DNA of 64,000 bases from Brucella rhizosphaerae (GCF_002252475.1 NZ_NNRK01000033.1:1-64000); one strand, 5' to 3'. Shown: positions 1 to 9,415, counted from the stretch's first letter. Translations and numbers: made by a program. Notes: generated by a model from the letters alone, not told the origin.

Positions 1-152
1 CAAAGTTTCTTTCCACAGGGAAAACCAAACAATTTTACCAAACATTAAGCATCCAGACCAGCGCGATTCTATCCAATCAATCAAAACAACCCAAAACCAA
101 CCCACCGCCAAACACTCATATATATACCCGACGGCAGTCAGAACCAAACAGA

Positions 153-938
153 TCAAAACCAGCCCATTTTCTCGCCAAGGCGATCAGCCAGCGAGCGTAC
201 CCGCAACCCCATCACATCGATGATGTCTGGGCGCGCCTCTGCTGCCATCATAGAAAGAGCAATACCTGCGGCTGGATGAAAAGGCCGATCACAGATCGCA
301 GCGCCAATGCAGAACATGCCTTCACGCAGCTGTCCGTCATCGAGCGAGTAACCCTTCGCTTTCACTTCGGCCATTTCCGCTTCAAGCTTTTTCACCGATT
401 GAACACTTGAAGGCGTTATTGGCTGCGGCCATTCAGATGGAAGATGCCGCGCAAGTTCTTGCGGAGACATTGCAGCCAGCATTGCCTTGCCCGTCGCTGT
501 AAAGACAGCGGGCACACGCATGCCGATGCGGAATGTGATCCCTAGCGGTGCGGTCGAGTTGCGGCAGGACAAGTAGATGACTTCCGGGCCCTCAAGATGT
601 GAGAGCGTCAATGTATAAGCCCCAAGGCCTTCGGCTTCCGCGACCACATCATGAAACGCATCTACAATATCACTGTCAGCGAGAAAGACATTGGCCCAGC
701 GGACTGACTGCGGCCCCATTGTAAAGCTGCCGTCGCTGTTGAGCTTCAACAGTTTCAGGTGGGTCAGCGTTTGGCAAAGGCCATGGACACTGCTTTTGGG
801 TAATTTAGTCTGACGCACCAGATCCGAAAGTTTGAGCCCGTCGCGGCTCCCGGCAACACAATCGAGAATCTGTGTCGCCCTCACCACTGCCGGGACCAGC
901 TTCAAGGAACTTTCTTCATCGGGTACGGTTTTGTTCAT
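153..938 (-). CDS. IclR-family transcriptional regulator
   Basis: A 261-residue DNA-binding regulator with the two-domain IclR layout. Residues about 16-75 form the winged helix-turn-helix (RATQILDCVAG...LPKSSVHGLCQTL), and residues about 90-255 match the IclR effector-binding domain (TATGKAMLAA, GYSLDDGQLREGM). Length is typical of the family. It is transcribed away from the succinate-semialdehyde dehydrogenase gene at 1065, with a 126-bp shared intergenic region that carries a perfect palindrome. IclR proteins often repress a divergently transcribed catabolic gene, so control of that dehydrogenase is a reasonable inference. The effector cannot be told from sequence. Confidence 0.9.
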   Translation of the reverse strand: MNKTVPDEESSLKLVPAVVRATQILDCVAGSRDGLKLSDLVRQTKLPKSSVHGLCQTLTHLKLLKLNSDGSFTMGPQSVRWANVFLADSDIVDAFHDVVAEAEGLGAYTLTLSHLEGPEVIYLSCRNSTAPLGITFRIGMRVPAVFTATGKAMLAAMSPQELARHLPSEWPQPITPSSVQSVKKLEAEMAEVKAKGYSLDDGQLREGMFCIGAAICDRPFHPAAGIALSMMAAEARPDIIDVMGLRVRSLADRLGEKMGWF

Positions 939-1012
939 AAGCCCTCTTGACCCAACTGACAGATGAATTGACTTTGGTTCTGTCGGCTGATTTATTCAGT
1001 ATATCGTATATC

Positions 1013-1028
1013 GTTCAATATATTGAAC
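1013..1028. promoter_or_regulatory. Perfect 16-bp palindrome, candidate IclR operator
   Basis: GTTCAATATATTGAAC is a perfect inverted repeat in the divergent iclR/gabD-like intergenic region, 37 bp before the dehydrogenase start. Just upstream the heptamer TATATCG occurs twice in tandem (about 999-1012). Position and symmetry fit an operator for the adjacent IclR protein; this is inference. Confidence 0.5.
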
Positions 1029-1064
1029 TAATCTCTGACGCAACACCGGGATGGAATATCAGAT

Positions 1065-2516
1065 ATGATTGCCTTGAAAGATAAATCGCTGCTCAAATCG
1101 CAATGCCTCGTGGACGGCCGCTGGATTGATGCCGCCGATGGCAAAACCATTGATGTGACCAACCCTGCGGATGGTTCACTAGTCGGCACCGTCCCTTCCC
1201 TGTCTGTCGATACTATTAAAGAAGCAATCGACGCTTCCAACAAGGCGCTTCCGGCATGGGCTGGAAAGACCGCCAAAGAACGCGCTGGCATATTGCGCAA
1301 ATGGTTCGATCTGATCGTCGCCAATGCTGATGATATCGCGCTTATAATGACATCGGAACAAGGCAAGCCACTCGCCGAAGCGCGCGGCGAAGTCATTTAC
1401 GCCGCTTCCTTTATTGAATGGTTCGCCGAAGAAGCAAAGCGTGTCTATGGCGACACGATCCCTGCACCACAGAACGGGCAACGTCTCACCGTTATTCGCC
1501 AGCCTGTCGGTGTTACCGCTGCGATCACCCCCTGGAATTTTCCGGCGGCGATGATTACCCGCAAGGCGGCACCTGCACTGGCCGCTGGCTGCACGATGAT
1601 TGTGCGTCCCGCCGATCTCACTCCTCTGACGGCTCTCGCTCTCGGCGTACTGGCTGAGAAGGCAGGAATTCCGGCAGGTGTTCTCCAGATCGTGACCGGC
1701 AAGGCCCGCGAAATCGGCGCTGAACTCACCAGCAACGAAATCGTGCGCAAACTGTCCTTCACCGGCTCGACCGAAGTCGGACGTCTTTTGATGGCGCAGT
1801 GTGCCCCGACCATCAAGCGCATTTCGCTGGAACTTGGCGGCAACGCACCATTCATCGTGTTCGATGACGCGGATATCGATGCTGCTGTTGATGGTGCAAT
1901 GATTTCGAAATACCGCAACGCGGGCCAGACCTGCGTTTGCGCCAACCGCATCTATGTTCAGCGCGGCGTCTACGACAAGTTTGCTGAAAAGCTGGCAACC
2001 AAAGTCAAAGAGCTGAAGGTCGGCAATGGCACCGAACCGGGCGTCGTCATCGGACCGATGATCGAAGAAAAAGCCATCACCAAGGTGAAGGCACATATTG
2101 AAGATGCTGTTTCCAAGGGTGCAAAACTCATCGCGGGCGGCAAGGAACTGGGTGGTCTGTTCTTTGAACCCGGCATTCTGACCGGCGTCACCTCGGACAT
2201 GATTGTCGCCAAGGAAGAAACCTTCGGGCCACTTGCACCCCTCTTCGCCTTCGACACAGAAGAAGAAGTCATAGCCATGGCCAATGATACGATCTTTGGG
2301 CTGGCCGCTTACTTCTATACAGAGAACTTCAGCCGCGCGATCCGCGTCAGCGAAGGCCTGGAATATGGCATGGTCGGCCACAACACCGGCCTGATCTCAA
2401 ATGAAGTCGCGCCATTCGGCGGTGTGAAGCAGTCGGGCCTTGGGCGCGAGGGCTCGAAATACGGCATCGAGGAATATCTCGAAACCAAATACATCTGCAG
2501 CGCTTACAAGCGTTGA
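1065..2516 (+). CDS. gabD: NAD(P)-dependent succinate-semialdehyde dehydrogenase
   Basis: A 483-residue aldehyde dehydrogenase, the normal length for GabD. It would oxidise succinate semialdehyde (from GABA or 4-hydroxybutyrate) to succinate in the cytoplasm. Visible family signatures are the substrate-region motif ITPWNFPAAMITRK (about residue 150), FTGSTEVGR, the catalytic-Glu motif LELGGNAPF (about 256) and the catalytic-Cys motif GQTCVCANR (about 289). The NAD(P) preference and exact substrate are assigned by family resemblance to GabD; related semialdehyde dehydrogenases are possible. It is monocistronic, ends in a strong terminator, and lies divergent to an IclR regulator. Confidence 0.85.
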   Translation: MIALKDKSLLKSQCLVDGRWIDAADGKTIDVTNPADGSLVGTVPSLSVDTIKEAIDASNKALPAWAGKTAKERAGILRKWFDLIVANADDIALIMTSEQGKPLAEARGEVIYAASFIEWFAEEAKRVYGDTIPAPQNGQRLTVIRQPVGVTAAITPWNFPAAMITRKAAPALAAGCTMIVRPADLTPLTALALGVLAEKAGIPAGVLQIVTGKAREIGAELTSNEIVRKLSFTGSTEVGRLLMAQCAPTIKRISLELGGNAPFIVFDDADIDAAVDGAMISKYRNAGQTCVCANRIYVQRGVYDKFAEKLATKVKELKVGNGTEPGVVIGPMIEEKAITKVKAHIEDAVSKGAKLIAGGKELGGLFFEPGILTGVTSDMIVAKEETFGPLAPLFAFDTEEEVIAMANDTIFGLAAYFYTENFSRAIRVSEGLEYGMVGHNTGLISNEVAPFGGVKQSGLGREGSKYGIEEYLETKYICSAYKR

Positions 2517-2538
2517 AACTAACTTAGACGACTTTAAA

Positions 2539-2571
2539 AGGCGGTGCGCATTGTTCGCACCGCCTTTTTTT
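2539..2571 (+). terminator. Rho-independent terminator after gabD
   Basis: Ten-base-pair stem AGGCGGTGCG/CGCACCGCCT with a 7-nt loop, followed by seven T residues. It begins 22 bp after the dehydrogenase stop codon. Confidence 0.9.
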
Positions 2572-2627
2572 ATTATAGACGATGCAATTACCCTTGGGTG
2601 CTTGCCCGCAATAATCCGGAAAAATTC

Positions 2628-3218
2628 ATGCTGCGCCGACTGTACGACTGGACGATCTCGCTTGCTGCCCGAAAGTCTGCTGAATATTGGCTCGCTTTCA
2701 TCGCTTTTGTGGAAAGCTCGGTTTTTCTCGTGCCAGCCGATGTGCTTTTTCTGCCGATGGCGCTCGCTCGTCCGGAACGCGCCTATCGTTATGCTCTGGT
2801 TGCGACCATCTTTTCCGTTCTCGGCGGCATCGCGGGCTGGTATCTCGGCTACCATGCCTATGAGCAGGTCGCAAAACCTGTGCTTGAAATGTATGGCAAA
2901 CTCGACACATTTGAGCAAATGCGCGGCACGACCAGCGCGGACATGATACTTCTGATGCTCATCACATCAGGACTTGCCCACCTGCCGCCCATCAAGGTGG
3001 TGACGATCCTGTCGGGTGCAGCTGGCATCAACATCTGGCTGTTTATTGCATCGGCAATCGTCGCTCGTGGTGCACGCTTCTTCTTCCTTGCATGGCTGTT
3101 GAAGCGCTATGGCGAACCTATCCGTGGTTTTATTGAAAAGCGCCTCGGACTGCTGGCTGGCCTCGTTGCCGTTGTGCTGATCGCGATGTTCCTGGCAGTT
3201 AAATATCTTCACGCCTGA
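2628..3218 (+). CDS. YqaA/DedA-related inner-membrane protein
   Basis: A 196-residue integral membrane protein. The start at 2628 gives an N-terminus (MLRRLYDWTISLAARKSAEY) that fits YqaA-like proteins; an in-frame ATG at 2544 would place 28 extra residues inside the preceding terminator, so it was not used. The pattern is SNARE-associated/DedA-like: an early hydrophobic segment containing ESSVFLVPADVLFLPMAL, a glycine-rich GIAGWYLGYHAYE segment, and later hydrophobic helices ending in a C-terminal membrane segment. The DedA superfamily is linked to membrane homeostasis and lipid scrambling, but no specific substrate can be given. dsbB follows about 90 bp downstream on the same strand. Confidence 0.75.
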   Translation: MLRRLYDWTISLAARKSAEYWLAFIAFVESSVFLVPADVLFLPMALARPERAYRYALVATIFSVLGGIAGWYLGYHAYEQVAKPVLEMYGKLDTFEQMRGTTSADMILLMLITSGLAHLPPIKVVTILSGAAGINIWLFIASAIVARGARFFFLAWLLKRYGEPIRGFIEKRLGLLAGLVAVVLIAMFLAVKYLHA

Positions 3219-3308
3219 TTTTGCCTCAAGTCGGTCAAAATAAACTGATTGGAGACAAAGCAGTATTTTGGCTTAACTGCAAAAAAGAGCCGCTTCAGGA
3301 AGCTTCAT

Positions 3309-3833
3309 ATGGCATTGGCACTCAATAAACCGGTCGGCAAAATTCAGGCTTGGTCCGCTGGCATCATGACGGTCGGATTGGCCGCAACCGTTGGAACCGC
3401 GCTCGGCTTCGAGCATCTGGCTGGCTTCATGCCCTGCAAGCTCTGCCTTGAAGAGCGTACGCCATATTATATTGGCGTTCCTGTTCTTGCTGCGGCCTGG
3501 GTTTCCTACGGATTGAAATGGCCGCCGATCCTCACGCGCGGCCTGATCCTGATCGGCGCGCTGCTGATGACCTTCGGCTTAGCACTTGCCATCTATCACA
3601 CCGGCGTCGAGCTGAAATATTGGCCGGGACCAGCCGATTGCAGCGCTGCCACAATGAAGGTGACGCTCGATGCAGGCAATCTGCTCGGCGATCTCAATGC
3701 GACCCGCCCACCCGCATGTGACAGTGCACCAGGCTTTTTCCTCGGCCTGTCATTCGCTGGATGGAATGTTGTCGCAAGCCTGCTGTTTGCAGCGATCGGC
3801 TACTACGGCGCTTTTGCAAAAGGTGTGAAGTAA
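3309..3833 (+). CDS. dsbB: Disulfide bond formation protein B
   Basis: A 174-residue four-helix inner-membrane protein that reoxidises DsbA and passes electrons to quinone. The first redox pair is in MPCKLCLEE; the second periplasmic pair is the Cys of ADCSAAT plus the Cys of PPACDSAPG. Hydrophobic helices lie at about residues 12-35, 50-65, 72-95 and 145-170. The ATG at 3309 was chosen because AGGAAG precedes it and the residues upstream (METKQYFGLTAKK...) look non-conserved. No dsbA gene lies nearby. The gene ends close to the convergent HNH nuclease gene. Confidence 0.85.
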   Translation: MALALNKPVGKIQAWSAGIMTVGLAATVGTALGFEHLAGFMPCKLCLEERTPYYIGVPVLAAAWVSYGLKWPPILTRGLILIGALLMTFGLALAIYHTGVELKYWPGPADCSAATMKVTLDAGNLLGDLNATRPPACDSAPGFFLGLSFAGWNVVASLLFAAIGYYGAFAKGVK

Positions 3834-3858
3834 GAGCGCAGGAGAACGTTCTGAGGGG

Positions 3859-4485
3859 TTAAGGCTCCAATTCGACATCCCAGTAAAGGAAGTCGAGCCA
3901 GCTGTCGTGGAGATGGTTGGGTGGGAAAAGGCGCCCATTATTGTGCAGGTCCTGCACAGTGGGCGTGACCGGCTTCTGGCGCGGCCACATATGCGCGTTC
4001 GCCGGCATCAAGCCGCCTTTGCGCAAATTGCAAGGGGAACAAGCGGCGACCACATTTTCCCACGTCGTCTCGCCGCCATGGCAACGCGGGGTAACGTGAT
4101 CGAAAGTCAGATCATGTGGCGAGCCACAATACTGGCATTCGAAACGATCACGCAGGAATAGATTGAAGCGCGTAAAAGCGGGATATCGCGGCGGCTTCAC
4201 ATAATCCTTCAAGCAAATCACGCTCGGAACGCGCATTGAGAATGACGGAGACGATACGATCTGGTCGTATTCCGCCACAATATGCACGCGTTCAAGAAAC
4301 ACTGCCTTGATCGCGTCCTGCCAGGACCAGAGCGATAAAGGGTAATAGCTGAGCGGACGATAATCCGCATTGAGGACCAGCGCGGGTAATCCACTGCTTG
4401 ACACAGTCCGGGGAGAGACGGCTACATTCAAGGGCGCACCTCCTTCAGAGCAACTCCGAAAGGAAAAGTGCGATTGGCTTTCCAT
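3859..4485 (-). CDS. HNH endonuclease family protein
   Basis: Up to 208 residues. The C-terminal half carries a complete HNH/zinc fold: FECQYCGSPHDLTFDHV (first Cys pair, then the catalytic His), CHGGETTWENVVAAC and CNLRKGG. The N-terminal half (LPALVLNADYRPLSYYPLSL) is typical of chromosomal, stand-alone alphaproteobacterial HNH proteins whose role is not established. The first 20 or so residues are weakly supported, and a start nearer the LNVAVSPRT segment is possible. It is not next to restriction-modification or phage genes, so a defence function is not implied by context. Confidence 0.8.
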   Translation of the reverse strand: MESQSHFSFRSCSEGGAPLNVAVSPRTVSSSGLPALVLNADYRPLSYYPLSLWSWQDAIKAVFLERVHIVAEYDQIVSSPSFSMRVPSVICLKDYVKPPRYPAFTRFNLFLRDRFECQYCGSPHDLTFDHVTPRCHGGETTWENVVAACSPCNLRKGGLMPANAHMWPRQKPVTPTVQDLHNNGRLFPPNHLHDSWLDFLYWDVELEP

Positions 4486-4694
4486 GCGGAATTGCGCTCT
4501 TCATCGAAGCGCCGCGCGTCCATTCTGGGCGCAACCTACAACGCTCCAACCTCATGAAGGCGGCAAGTGCGATTGGCAGGATATCAAGCTTCTGCGAATC
4601 GAAATGCCGTCATCACCTGATGCGAATAATGTAATCCCGACGTGACAGGATTGTGAAGCGGAAACGCATTTATGTCCCCGGAAACACGCAAGAT

Positions 4695-5354
4695 TTACAG
4701 AAGCGGTGCAGCCTCGCGACCCTTGATCGCGGCGTAATATGCCCAGAACAAACGCGCAGCAACGCCGCGCCATGGCGCCCAGTCTTCCGCAAGCAGACGA
4801 AGGGCTGCAGCATCCGGCCGTGTTTCATGCGCAAAAGCGTGACCGACCGCAGTTTGCAAGGCGACATCGCCTGCTGGAAATACATCCGGATGACCAGCGG
4901 CAAAAAGCAGGTAAACCTCAGCTGTCCAAGGGCCGATACCCTTGATTGCAGTCAGCATCCTGATGGCTTCCTCTGCAGGCAAATCGCACAGCCCATGCAG
5001 GTCGATTGCCCCTTCTGCCAAAGCTTCACTCAAGGCAAAGAGCGTTCTTTGCTTCGGACGCGAAAGCCCGGCAAAACGCCATGCTTCCTCACCACCCGCA
5101 ATGTATGCCTCCGGCGTCATCGGATCGATCACCTGCTTGAACCGTGCCCAGATGGCAGCCGCACTTGCAGTTGAAACCTGTTGCGCAACGATAATTGAAG
5201 CAAGACTTTCAAATCCCGGCTCCGAGCGGCGAAGCGGCACAGCATGTGAACGGCTGCGTATCTCGGCCAGTCGAACATCCGCAAGCACCAGCGCTTCAAG
5301 GCCGGCTTCAATATCGCTCAATGTATCGATCCGCCGCATCAGATGGCCTTTCAT
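4695..5354 (-). CDS. AlkA-like DNA-3-methyladenine glycosylase
   Basis: A 219-residue HhH-GPD base-excision repair glycosylase that would remove alkylated purines. The helix-hairpin-helix is seen as LTAIKGIGPWTAEVYLLF, followed by the catalytic-Asp motif FPAGDVALQ about 20 residues later. The region PGFESLASIIVAQQVSTASA is the usual family N-terminal element. The start at 5354 (MKGHLMRRIDTL) was chosen because the longer open frame would overlap the divergent gluQ start. About 210 bp without a gene separates it from the HNH gene downstream. Confidence 0.85.
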   Translation of the reverse strand: MKGHLMRRIDTLSDIEAGLEALVLADVRLAEIRSRSHAVPLRRSEPGFESLASIIVAQQVSTASAAAIWARFKQVIDPMTPEAYIAGGEEAWRFAGLSRPKQRTLFALSEALAEGAIDLHGLCDLPAEEAIRMLTAIKGIGPWTAEVYLLFAAGHPDVFPAGDVALQTAVGHAFAHETRPDAAALRLLAEDWAPWRGVAARLFWAYYAAIKGREAAPLL

Positions 5355-5408
5355 TTCGGTTCCGCGCAAAGTACCAATGCAATCAAATGATAATCGATTG
5401 ACCTGACC

Positions 5409-6284
5409 ATGACACAACCTGTTTTCCGTTTTGCACCAAGTCCCAATGGCCAGCTACACCTCGGCCATGCCTATTCAGCACTTCTCAATGCACGAATGGC
5501 GAATGAAAGCGAAGGGCGTTTTCTGCTTCGCATGGAAGACATCGACACGGCACGCTGTACGCCTCAACTCGAACAGGGCATTTACGATGATCTCAGCTGG
5601 CTCGGGCTTAAATGGGAACAACCGGTGCGCCGCCAGTCCGAGCATTTTAGTGAGTATCGCAACGCACTGACAAAACTCGCCGACAAAGGATTGGTCTATC
5701 CAGCTTTTCTCAGCCGCACAGAAGTGCGCGAACAAATCGGCGAGGCTCACGCCAAAGGCGAAGATTGGCCTTCCGATCCGGACGGAACGCCACTTTATCC
5801 GCAGAGCGAGCGAAAACTGAGCGAAAAGGAACAGACGGAGCGCATCGTTTCCGGTGCACCCTATGCCTGGCGGCTCGACATGGACAAAGCAATTGCAGCA
5901 GCAAGTGAACCACTGTTCTGGAATGAAAGCGGCATTGGTCCCAATGGCGAAACTGGTCGTCTCCCGGTCAATCCTGCTCAATGGGGTGACGTGGTGATCG
6001 CGCGCAAAGACACGCCAACCAGCTATCACCTTTCCGTCGTCGTGGACGATGCATTGCAAGGCATCACCCATATCGTGCGCGGACGCGATCTGTTCCATGC
6101 GACTTCCGTACACCGGCTGCTGCAAAAGCTTCTTGATTTGCCTGAACCGCTATATCATCACCATGATCTGGTGCTGGGCGATGACGGGCTGAAACTTGCC
6201 AAAAGTCGCAAGGACACAGCGCTCTCATCTTTACGTGAACAGGGCTTTACGCCAGCCGGTATCCGCGCCAAACTCTCGCTATAA
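5409..6284 (+). CDS. gluQ: Glutamyl-Q tRNA(Asp) synthetase
   Basis: A 291-residue truncated paralogue of glutamyl-tRNA synthetase. It lacks the anticodon-binding domain and, as known for the family (YadB), attaches glutamate to queuosine in tRNA-Asp. The HIGH-type motif is [13 protein letters not shown] (about residues 10-22) and the KMSKS-equivalent is [10 protein letters not shown] (about 262). The zinc-site cysteines found in E. coli YadB are not visible: the corresponding stretch reads [10 protein letters not shown] and LYPQSERKL. It starts divergently from the glycosylase gene, with about 55 bp between the start codons. Confidence 0.88.
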   Translation: MTQPVFRFAPSPNGQLHLGHAYSALLNARMANESEGRFLLRMEDIDTARCTPQLEQGIYDDLSWLGLKWEQPVRRQSEHFSEYRNALTKLADKGLVYPAFLSRTEVREQIGEAHAKGEDWPSDPDGTPLYPQSERKLSEKEQTERIVSGAPYAWRLDMDKAIAAASEPLFWNESGIGPNGETGRLPVNPAQWGDVVIARKDTPTSYHLSVVVDDALQGITHIVRGRDLFHATSVHRLLQKLLDLPEPLYHHHDLVLGDDGLKLAKSRKDTALSSLREQGFTPAGIRAKLSL

Positions 6285-6423
6285 AAAGTATTTTCGCCAC
6301 AGCGTCACAGATGATGTGCCTACGGGCCGATTGACGAAAGCGCGCCAAAGCGGTTCAAGGAAGCTAGAGTTGGCGTTGAAAAGCGCTGGCGGTGATTTTG
6401 TTTATTTTGAAGGAGGCGGAGCC

Positions 6424-8595
6424 ATGAGCAATTACGTTGAGATAGAAGGCTTGCGCGTTGCCCCTGAACTGGTGGAATTTCTGGCCAACGAAGCCGCACC
6501 CGGCACGGGTGTGGAACCTGAAAAATTCTGGAAGGGCTTTGCCGCCATCATCCGCGATCTCGCACCGAAAAACCGTGCGCTCCTTAAAAAACGCGATGAC
6601 CTCCAGGCAAAGATTGATGCCTGGTACAAACAGAACCGCGACAAAAACTATTCGCAGGCTGACTACCAGCAATTCCTGAAGGACATCGGCTATCTTCTGC
6701 CGGAAGGCGAAGAGTTCAAGGTTTCGACAGCCAATGTCGATCCGGAAATCATGCATATTGCCGGTCCACAGCTCGTCGTCCCCGTCATGAATGCGCGCTA
6801 TGCGCTGAACGCTGCCAATGCGCGCTGGGGTTCGCTTTACGATGCGCTTTATGGCACCGATGCGATTTCTGAAGATGATGGCGCCGAAAAGGGCAAAGGC
6901 TACAATCCGAAGCGCGGCGAAAAGGTTATCGCCTGGGCTAAGAACTTCCTCGACGAGAGCGCACCGCTCACCTCTGGCAAATGGGCTGATGTTGCTGGTC
7001 TTGCTGTGAAAGACGGTGAGCTTGCCATCACACTGTCTGACGGTTCTGTTACAGCTCTCGAAGATGCCAGCCAGTTCAAGGGCTATAATGGTGACGCTGC
7101 CAGCCCAACCAATGTACTGCTTGCCAAGAATAACATGCATGTCGATATCGTCATCAATGCGGATAGCCCAATCGGCAAGACCGATCTGGCACATATCGCA
7201 GACATGGTTCTGGAATCGGCTGTCAGCACGATTCAGGATTGTGAAGATTCGATCGCGGCTGTGGATGCAGAAGACAAGGTCGCCGTCTATCGCAATTGGC
7301 TCGGCCTGATGAGCGGCAAGCTCGAAGACACGTTCGAGAAGAACGGCAAACAGATGACCCGCCGTCTCAATGGCGATCGCAGCTACCATGCTGCCGACGG
7401 CTCGGACCTCACGCTCAAGGGTCGCTCATTGATGCTGATTCGTAACGTTGGTCACCTCATGACCAATCCAGCGATCATTGATGCAGAAGGCCATGAAGTG
7501 CCGGAAGGCATTATGGATGCGGCCTTCACCAGCCTCATTGCGCTACACGATATCGGCCCGAATGGTCGCCATCTGAACTCGCGCGAAGGCTCGGTCTATA
7601 TCGTCAAGCCAAAGATGCACGGACCGGAAGAAGTGGCTTTTGCCAATGAAATCTTCACCCGCGTCGAAGAACTACTCGGCATGAAGCCGAATACGCTGAA
7701 AATTGGCATCATGGATGAGGAACGCCGCACCACGGTCAACCTCAAGGAAGCAATCCGTGCAGCAAAAGAACGCGTGGTCTTCATCAACACCGGCTTCCTC
7801 GACCGCACCGGCGACGAAATCCATACCTCGATGGAAGCTGGCCCGATGATCCGCAAGGGCGACATGAAGCAGGCCGCATGGATCGGTGCTTATGAGCAGT
7901 GGAATGTCGATATTGGTCTTGAATGTGGTCTTTCCGGTCACGCGCAGATCGGCAAGGGCATGTGGGCCATGCCGGACCTGATGGCTGCGATGCTGGAACA
8001 GAAGATCGCGCATCCGAAGGCTGGCGCGAACACCGCATGGGTGCCATCGCCAACGGCTGCAACCCTGCACGCCACCCACTATCATCAGGTCGATGTGGCC
8101 GCCGTTCAGGAAAAGCTCAAGAGCCGCCCACGCGCCAAGCTCGATGACATCCTGTCTGTCCCGGTTGCAAGTCGTCCAAACTGGACGCCAGAAGACATCC
8201 AGCACGAAATCGACAACAACGCACAGGGCATTCTCGGTTATGTCGTGCGCTGGGTGGATCAGGGCGTCGGCTGCTCGAAGGTACCGGACATCAACAATGT
8301 AGGCCTGATGGAAGACCGCGCGACGCTGCGCATCTCCGCACAGCATATCGCTAACTGGCTCCATCATGGCGTTGTCTCAGAAGCTCAGATCATGGAAACC
8401 TTAAAGCGTATGGCCGCTGTCGTGGACAAGCAGAATGAAGGCGATCCGCTTTATCGCCCGATGGCTGCCGACTTTGACAAGTCGATTGCTTTTCAGGCTG
8501 CCTGCGATCTGGTCTTCAAGGGTCGTGAACAGCCGAATGGTTACACCGAACCAGTTCTGCATCGTCGCCGCCTCGAATTGAAAGCGCAAGGTTAG
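6424..8595 (+). CDS. glcB: Malate synthase G
   Basis: A 723-residue enzyme, the standard size of the monomeric G isoform. It condenses glyoxylate with acetyl-CoA to malate in the glyoxylate cycle or glycolate use. Recognisable segments include [14 protein letters not shown]-type sequence ([19 protein letters not shown]), [13 protein letters not shown], the region [17 protein letters not shown] and [20 protein letters not shown]. The start at 6424 is preceded by the strong ribosome site GAAGGAGG; frames extending further upstream overlap the end of gluQ. No isocitrate lyase gene is nearby. A hairpin repeat and a terminator follow. Confidence 0.96.
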   Translation: MSNYVEIEGLRVAPELVEFLANEAAPGTGVEPEKFWKGFAAIIRDLAPKNRALLKKRDDLQAKIDAWYKQNRDKNYSQADYQQFLKDIGYLLPEGEEFKVSTANVDPEIMHIAGPQLVVPVMNARYALNAANARWGSLYDALYGTDAISEDDGAEKGKGYNPKRGEKVIAWAKNFLDESAPLTSGKWADVAGLAVKDGELAITLSDGSVTALEDASQFKGYNGDAASPTNVLLAKNNMHVDIVINADSPIGKTDLAHIADMVLESAVSTIQDCEDSIAAVDAEDKVAVYRNWLGLMSGKLEDTFEKNGKQMTRRLNGDRSYHAADGSDLTLKGRSLMLIRNVGHLMTNPAIIDAEGHEVPEGIMDAAFTSLIALHDIGPNGRHLNSREGSVYIVKPKMHGPEEVAFANEIFTRVEELLGMKPNTLKIGIMDEERRTTVNLKEAIRAAKERVVFINTGFLDRTGDEIHTSMEAGPMIRKGDMKQAAWIGAYEQWNVDIGLECGLSGHAQIGKGMWAMPDLMAAMLEQKIAHPKAGANTAWVPSPTAATLHATHYHQVDVAAVQEKLKSRPRAKLDDILSVPVASRPNWTPEDIQHEIDNNAQGILGYVVRWVDQGVGCSKVPDINNVGLMEDRATLRISAQHIANWLHHGVVSEAQIMETLKRMAAVVDKQNEGDPLYRPMAADFDKSIAFQAACDLVFKGREQPNGYTEPVLHRRRLELKAQG

Positions 8596-8644
8596 AGCAT
8601 AGCTTCTTAAAACGTGATCTGTCTGGAGCGCAGACTTCCTCTTC

Positions 8645-8689
8645 CCTCGTCCTTCGACACGGTGCTTCGCACCGGCTCTGGATGAGGGG
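8645..8689. repeat. Small intergenic hairpin repeat
   Basis: An imperfect hairpin: outer arms CCTCGTCC and GGATGAGG, inner arms CGGTGC and GCACCG around TTC. Elements of this form (CGTCCTTCGACA...GGATGAGG) are common in intergenic regions of Brucella relatives and other alphaproteobacteria. Only one copy was seen here. It lies between glcB and its terminator. Confidence 0.5.
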
Positions 8690-8740
8690 TAGATGTCACT
8701 TCCTGAGCTTCGAGCGTTCATCGTGCGAGGAGATTGATTG

Positions 8741-8766
8741 CGGCGGGAGAAATCCCGCCGTTTTCT
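8741..8766 (+). terminator. Rho-independent terminator after glcB
   Basis: Eight-base-pair stem CGGCGGGA/TCCCGCCG closed by a GAAA tetraloop and followed by TTTTCT. It lies about 145 bp after glcB and just before the XRE-cupin regulator. Confidence 0.85.
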
Positions 8767-8792
8767 ATTGCACCAATGCAAACATGCTTGAC

Positions 8793-8827
8793 TCCATTAT
8801 AATAGATATTATTTCTATCATAATGGA
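8793..8827. promoter_or_regulatory. Inverted repeat over the start codon of the XRE-cupin gene
   Basis: Arms TCCATTATAATAGA (8793-8806) and TCTATCATAATGGA (8814-8827) pair at 13 of 14 positions with a 7-nt spacer. The ATG of the regulator at 8823 lies inside the right arm. TATAAT in the left arm (8798-8803) could be a -10 box, with transcription starting only a few bases before the ATG. This looks like an autoregulatory operator covering the promoter and start. Confidence 0.55.
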
Positions 8828-9404
8828 AAATGCACTCGAACAACTCGACAATGCCATTGGCGAAAACCTGCGTCGGCTTCGCCTCGCGCAAGGCATGACG
8901 CTCGATGCTTTGGGTGATGCTTCAGGCGTTAGTCGCGCCATGATTTCACGCATCGAACGTGGGGAAACCAGCCCGACGGCACAGTTGCTGGCGCGCATCT
9001 GTGCAGCGCTTGGTACATCGCTTTCAGCTTTTTTTGCTGACGCAGAAGCTCCCGCTTCCCCCTTGCTGACGCTTGATCGCCAACCGGTCTGGCGCGATCC
9101 TGATACGGGCTATATCCGCCGTTCCGTTTCGCCGCCCGCTACTGGATCGAACGTCGATATGATTGAGGTCGAGTTTCCTGCAGGTGCAAAAGTGGCCTTT
9201 GCGCCGCAAGCGGCTAATGCGGGCATCACGCAGCATATGTGGCTCTTTGCAGGAAAAATGGAGATCACCGTAGGCAGCACCCAACATGGCCTGCAACAAG
9301 GTGACTGTCTTTACATGCCTCTCATAGAGGGCATCACTTTCCATAATCCCGGACCAGTTCCCGCGCGCTATGTCATAGTGCTCGAACGGCGCGGCAGCGT
9401 TTGA
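8823..9404 (+). CDS. XRE-family regulator with C-terminal cupin domain
   Basis: A 193-residue two-domain regulator. Residues about 10-65 are a Cro/C1-type helix-turn-helix (LRRLRLAQGMTLDALGDASG...SRAMISRIERGETSPTAQLL). Residues about 95-190 form a small beta-barrel cupin (IEVEFPAGAKVAFAP...HMWLFAGKMEITVG...LQQGDCLYMP). This family often senses a small molecule and controls adjacent metabolic genes. Two acetyltransferase genes follow within a few bases, so an operon is likely. The ATG at 8823 was preferred because the preceding sequence (glcB terminator, palindrome) looks non-coding; no clear Shine-Dalgarno is seen before it. Confidence 0.85.
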   Translation: MENALEQLDNAIGENLRRLRLAQGMTLDALGDASGVSRAMISRIERGETSPTAQLLARICAALGTSLSAFFADAEAPASPLLTLDRQPVWRDPDTGYIRRSVSPPATGSNVDMIEVEFPAGAKVAFAPQAANAGITQHMWLFAGKMEITVGSTQHGLQQGDCLYMPLIEGITFHNPGPVPARYVIVLERRGSV

Positions 9405-9415
9405 AAGCAACATGC

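Noticed and set aside
1179-2381. Long open frame (400 codons) antisense to the dehydrogenase gene
   Set aside because: It mirrors codon bias of the gene on the other strand, shows no family features, and lacks a ribosome site.
3859-4485. HNH nuclease as a defence or phage gene
   Set aside because: Neighbours are housekeeping genes, and the protein looks like a conserved chromosomal HNH type.
4467-4577. The 12-mer AGTGCGATTGGC occurs twice, 99 bp apart, near the HNH gene start
   Set aside because: The flanks do not align, so it is more likely chance than a duplicated element.
6364-7389. Long open frame antisense to malate synthase G
   Set aside because: A shadow of the well-supported glcB frame; the product is Cys/Arg/His-rich with no domain.
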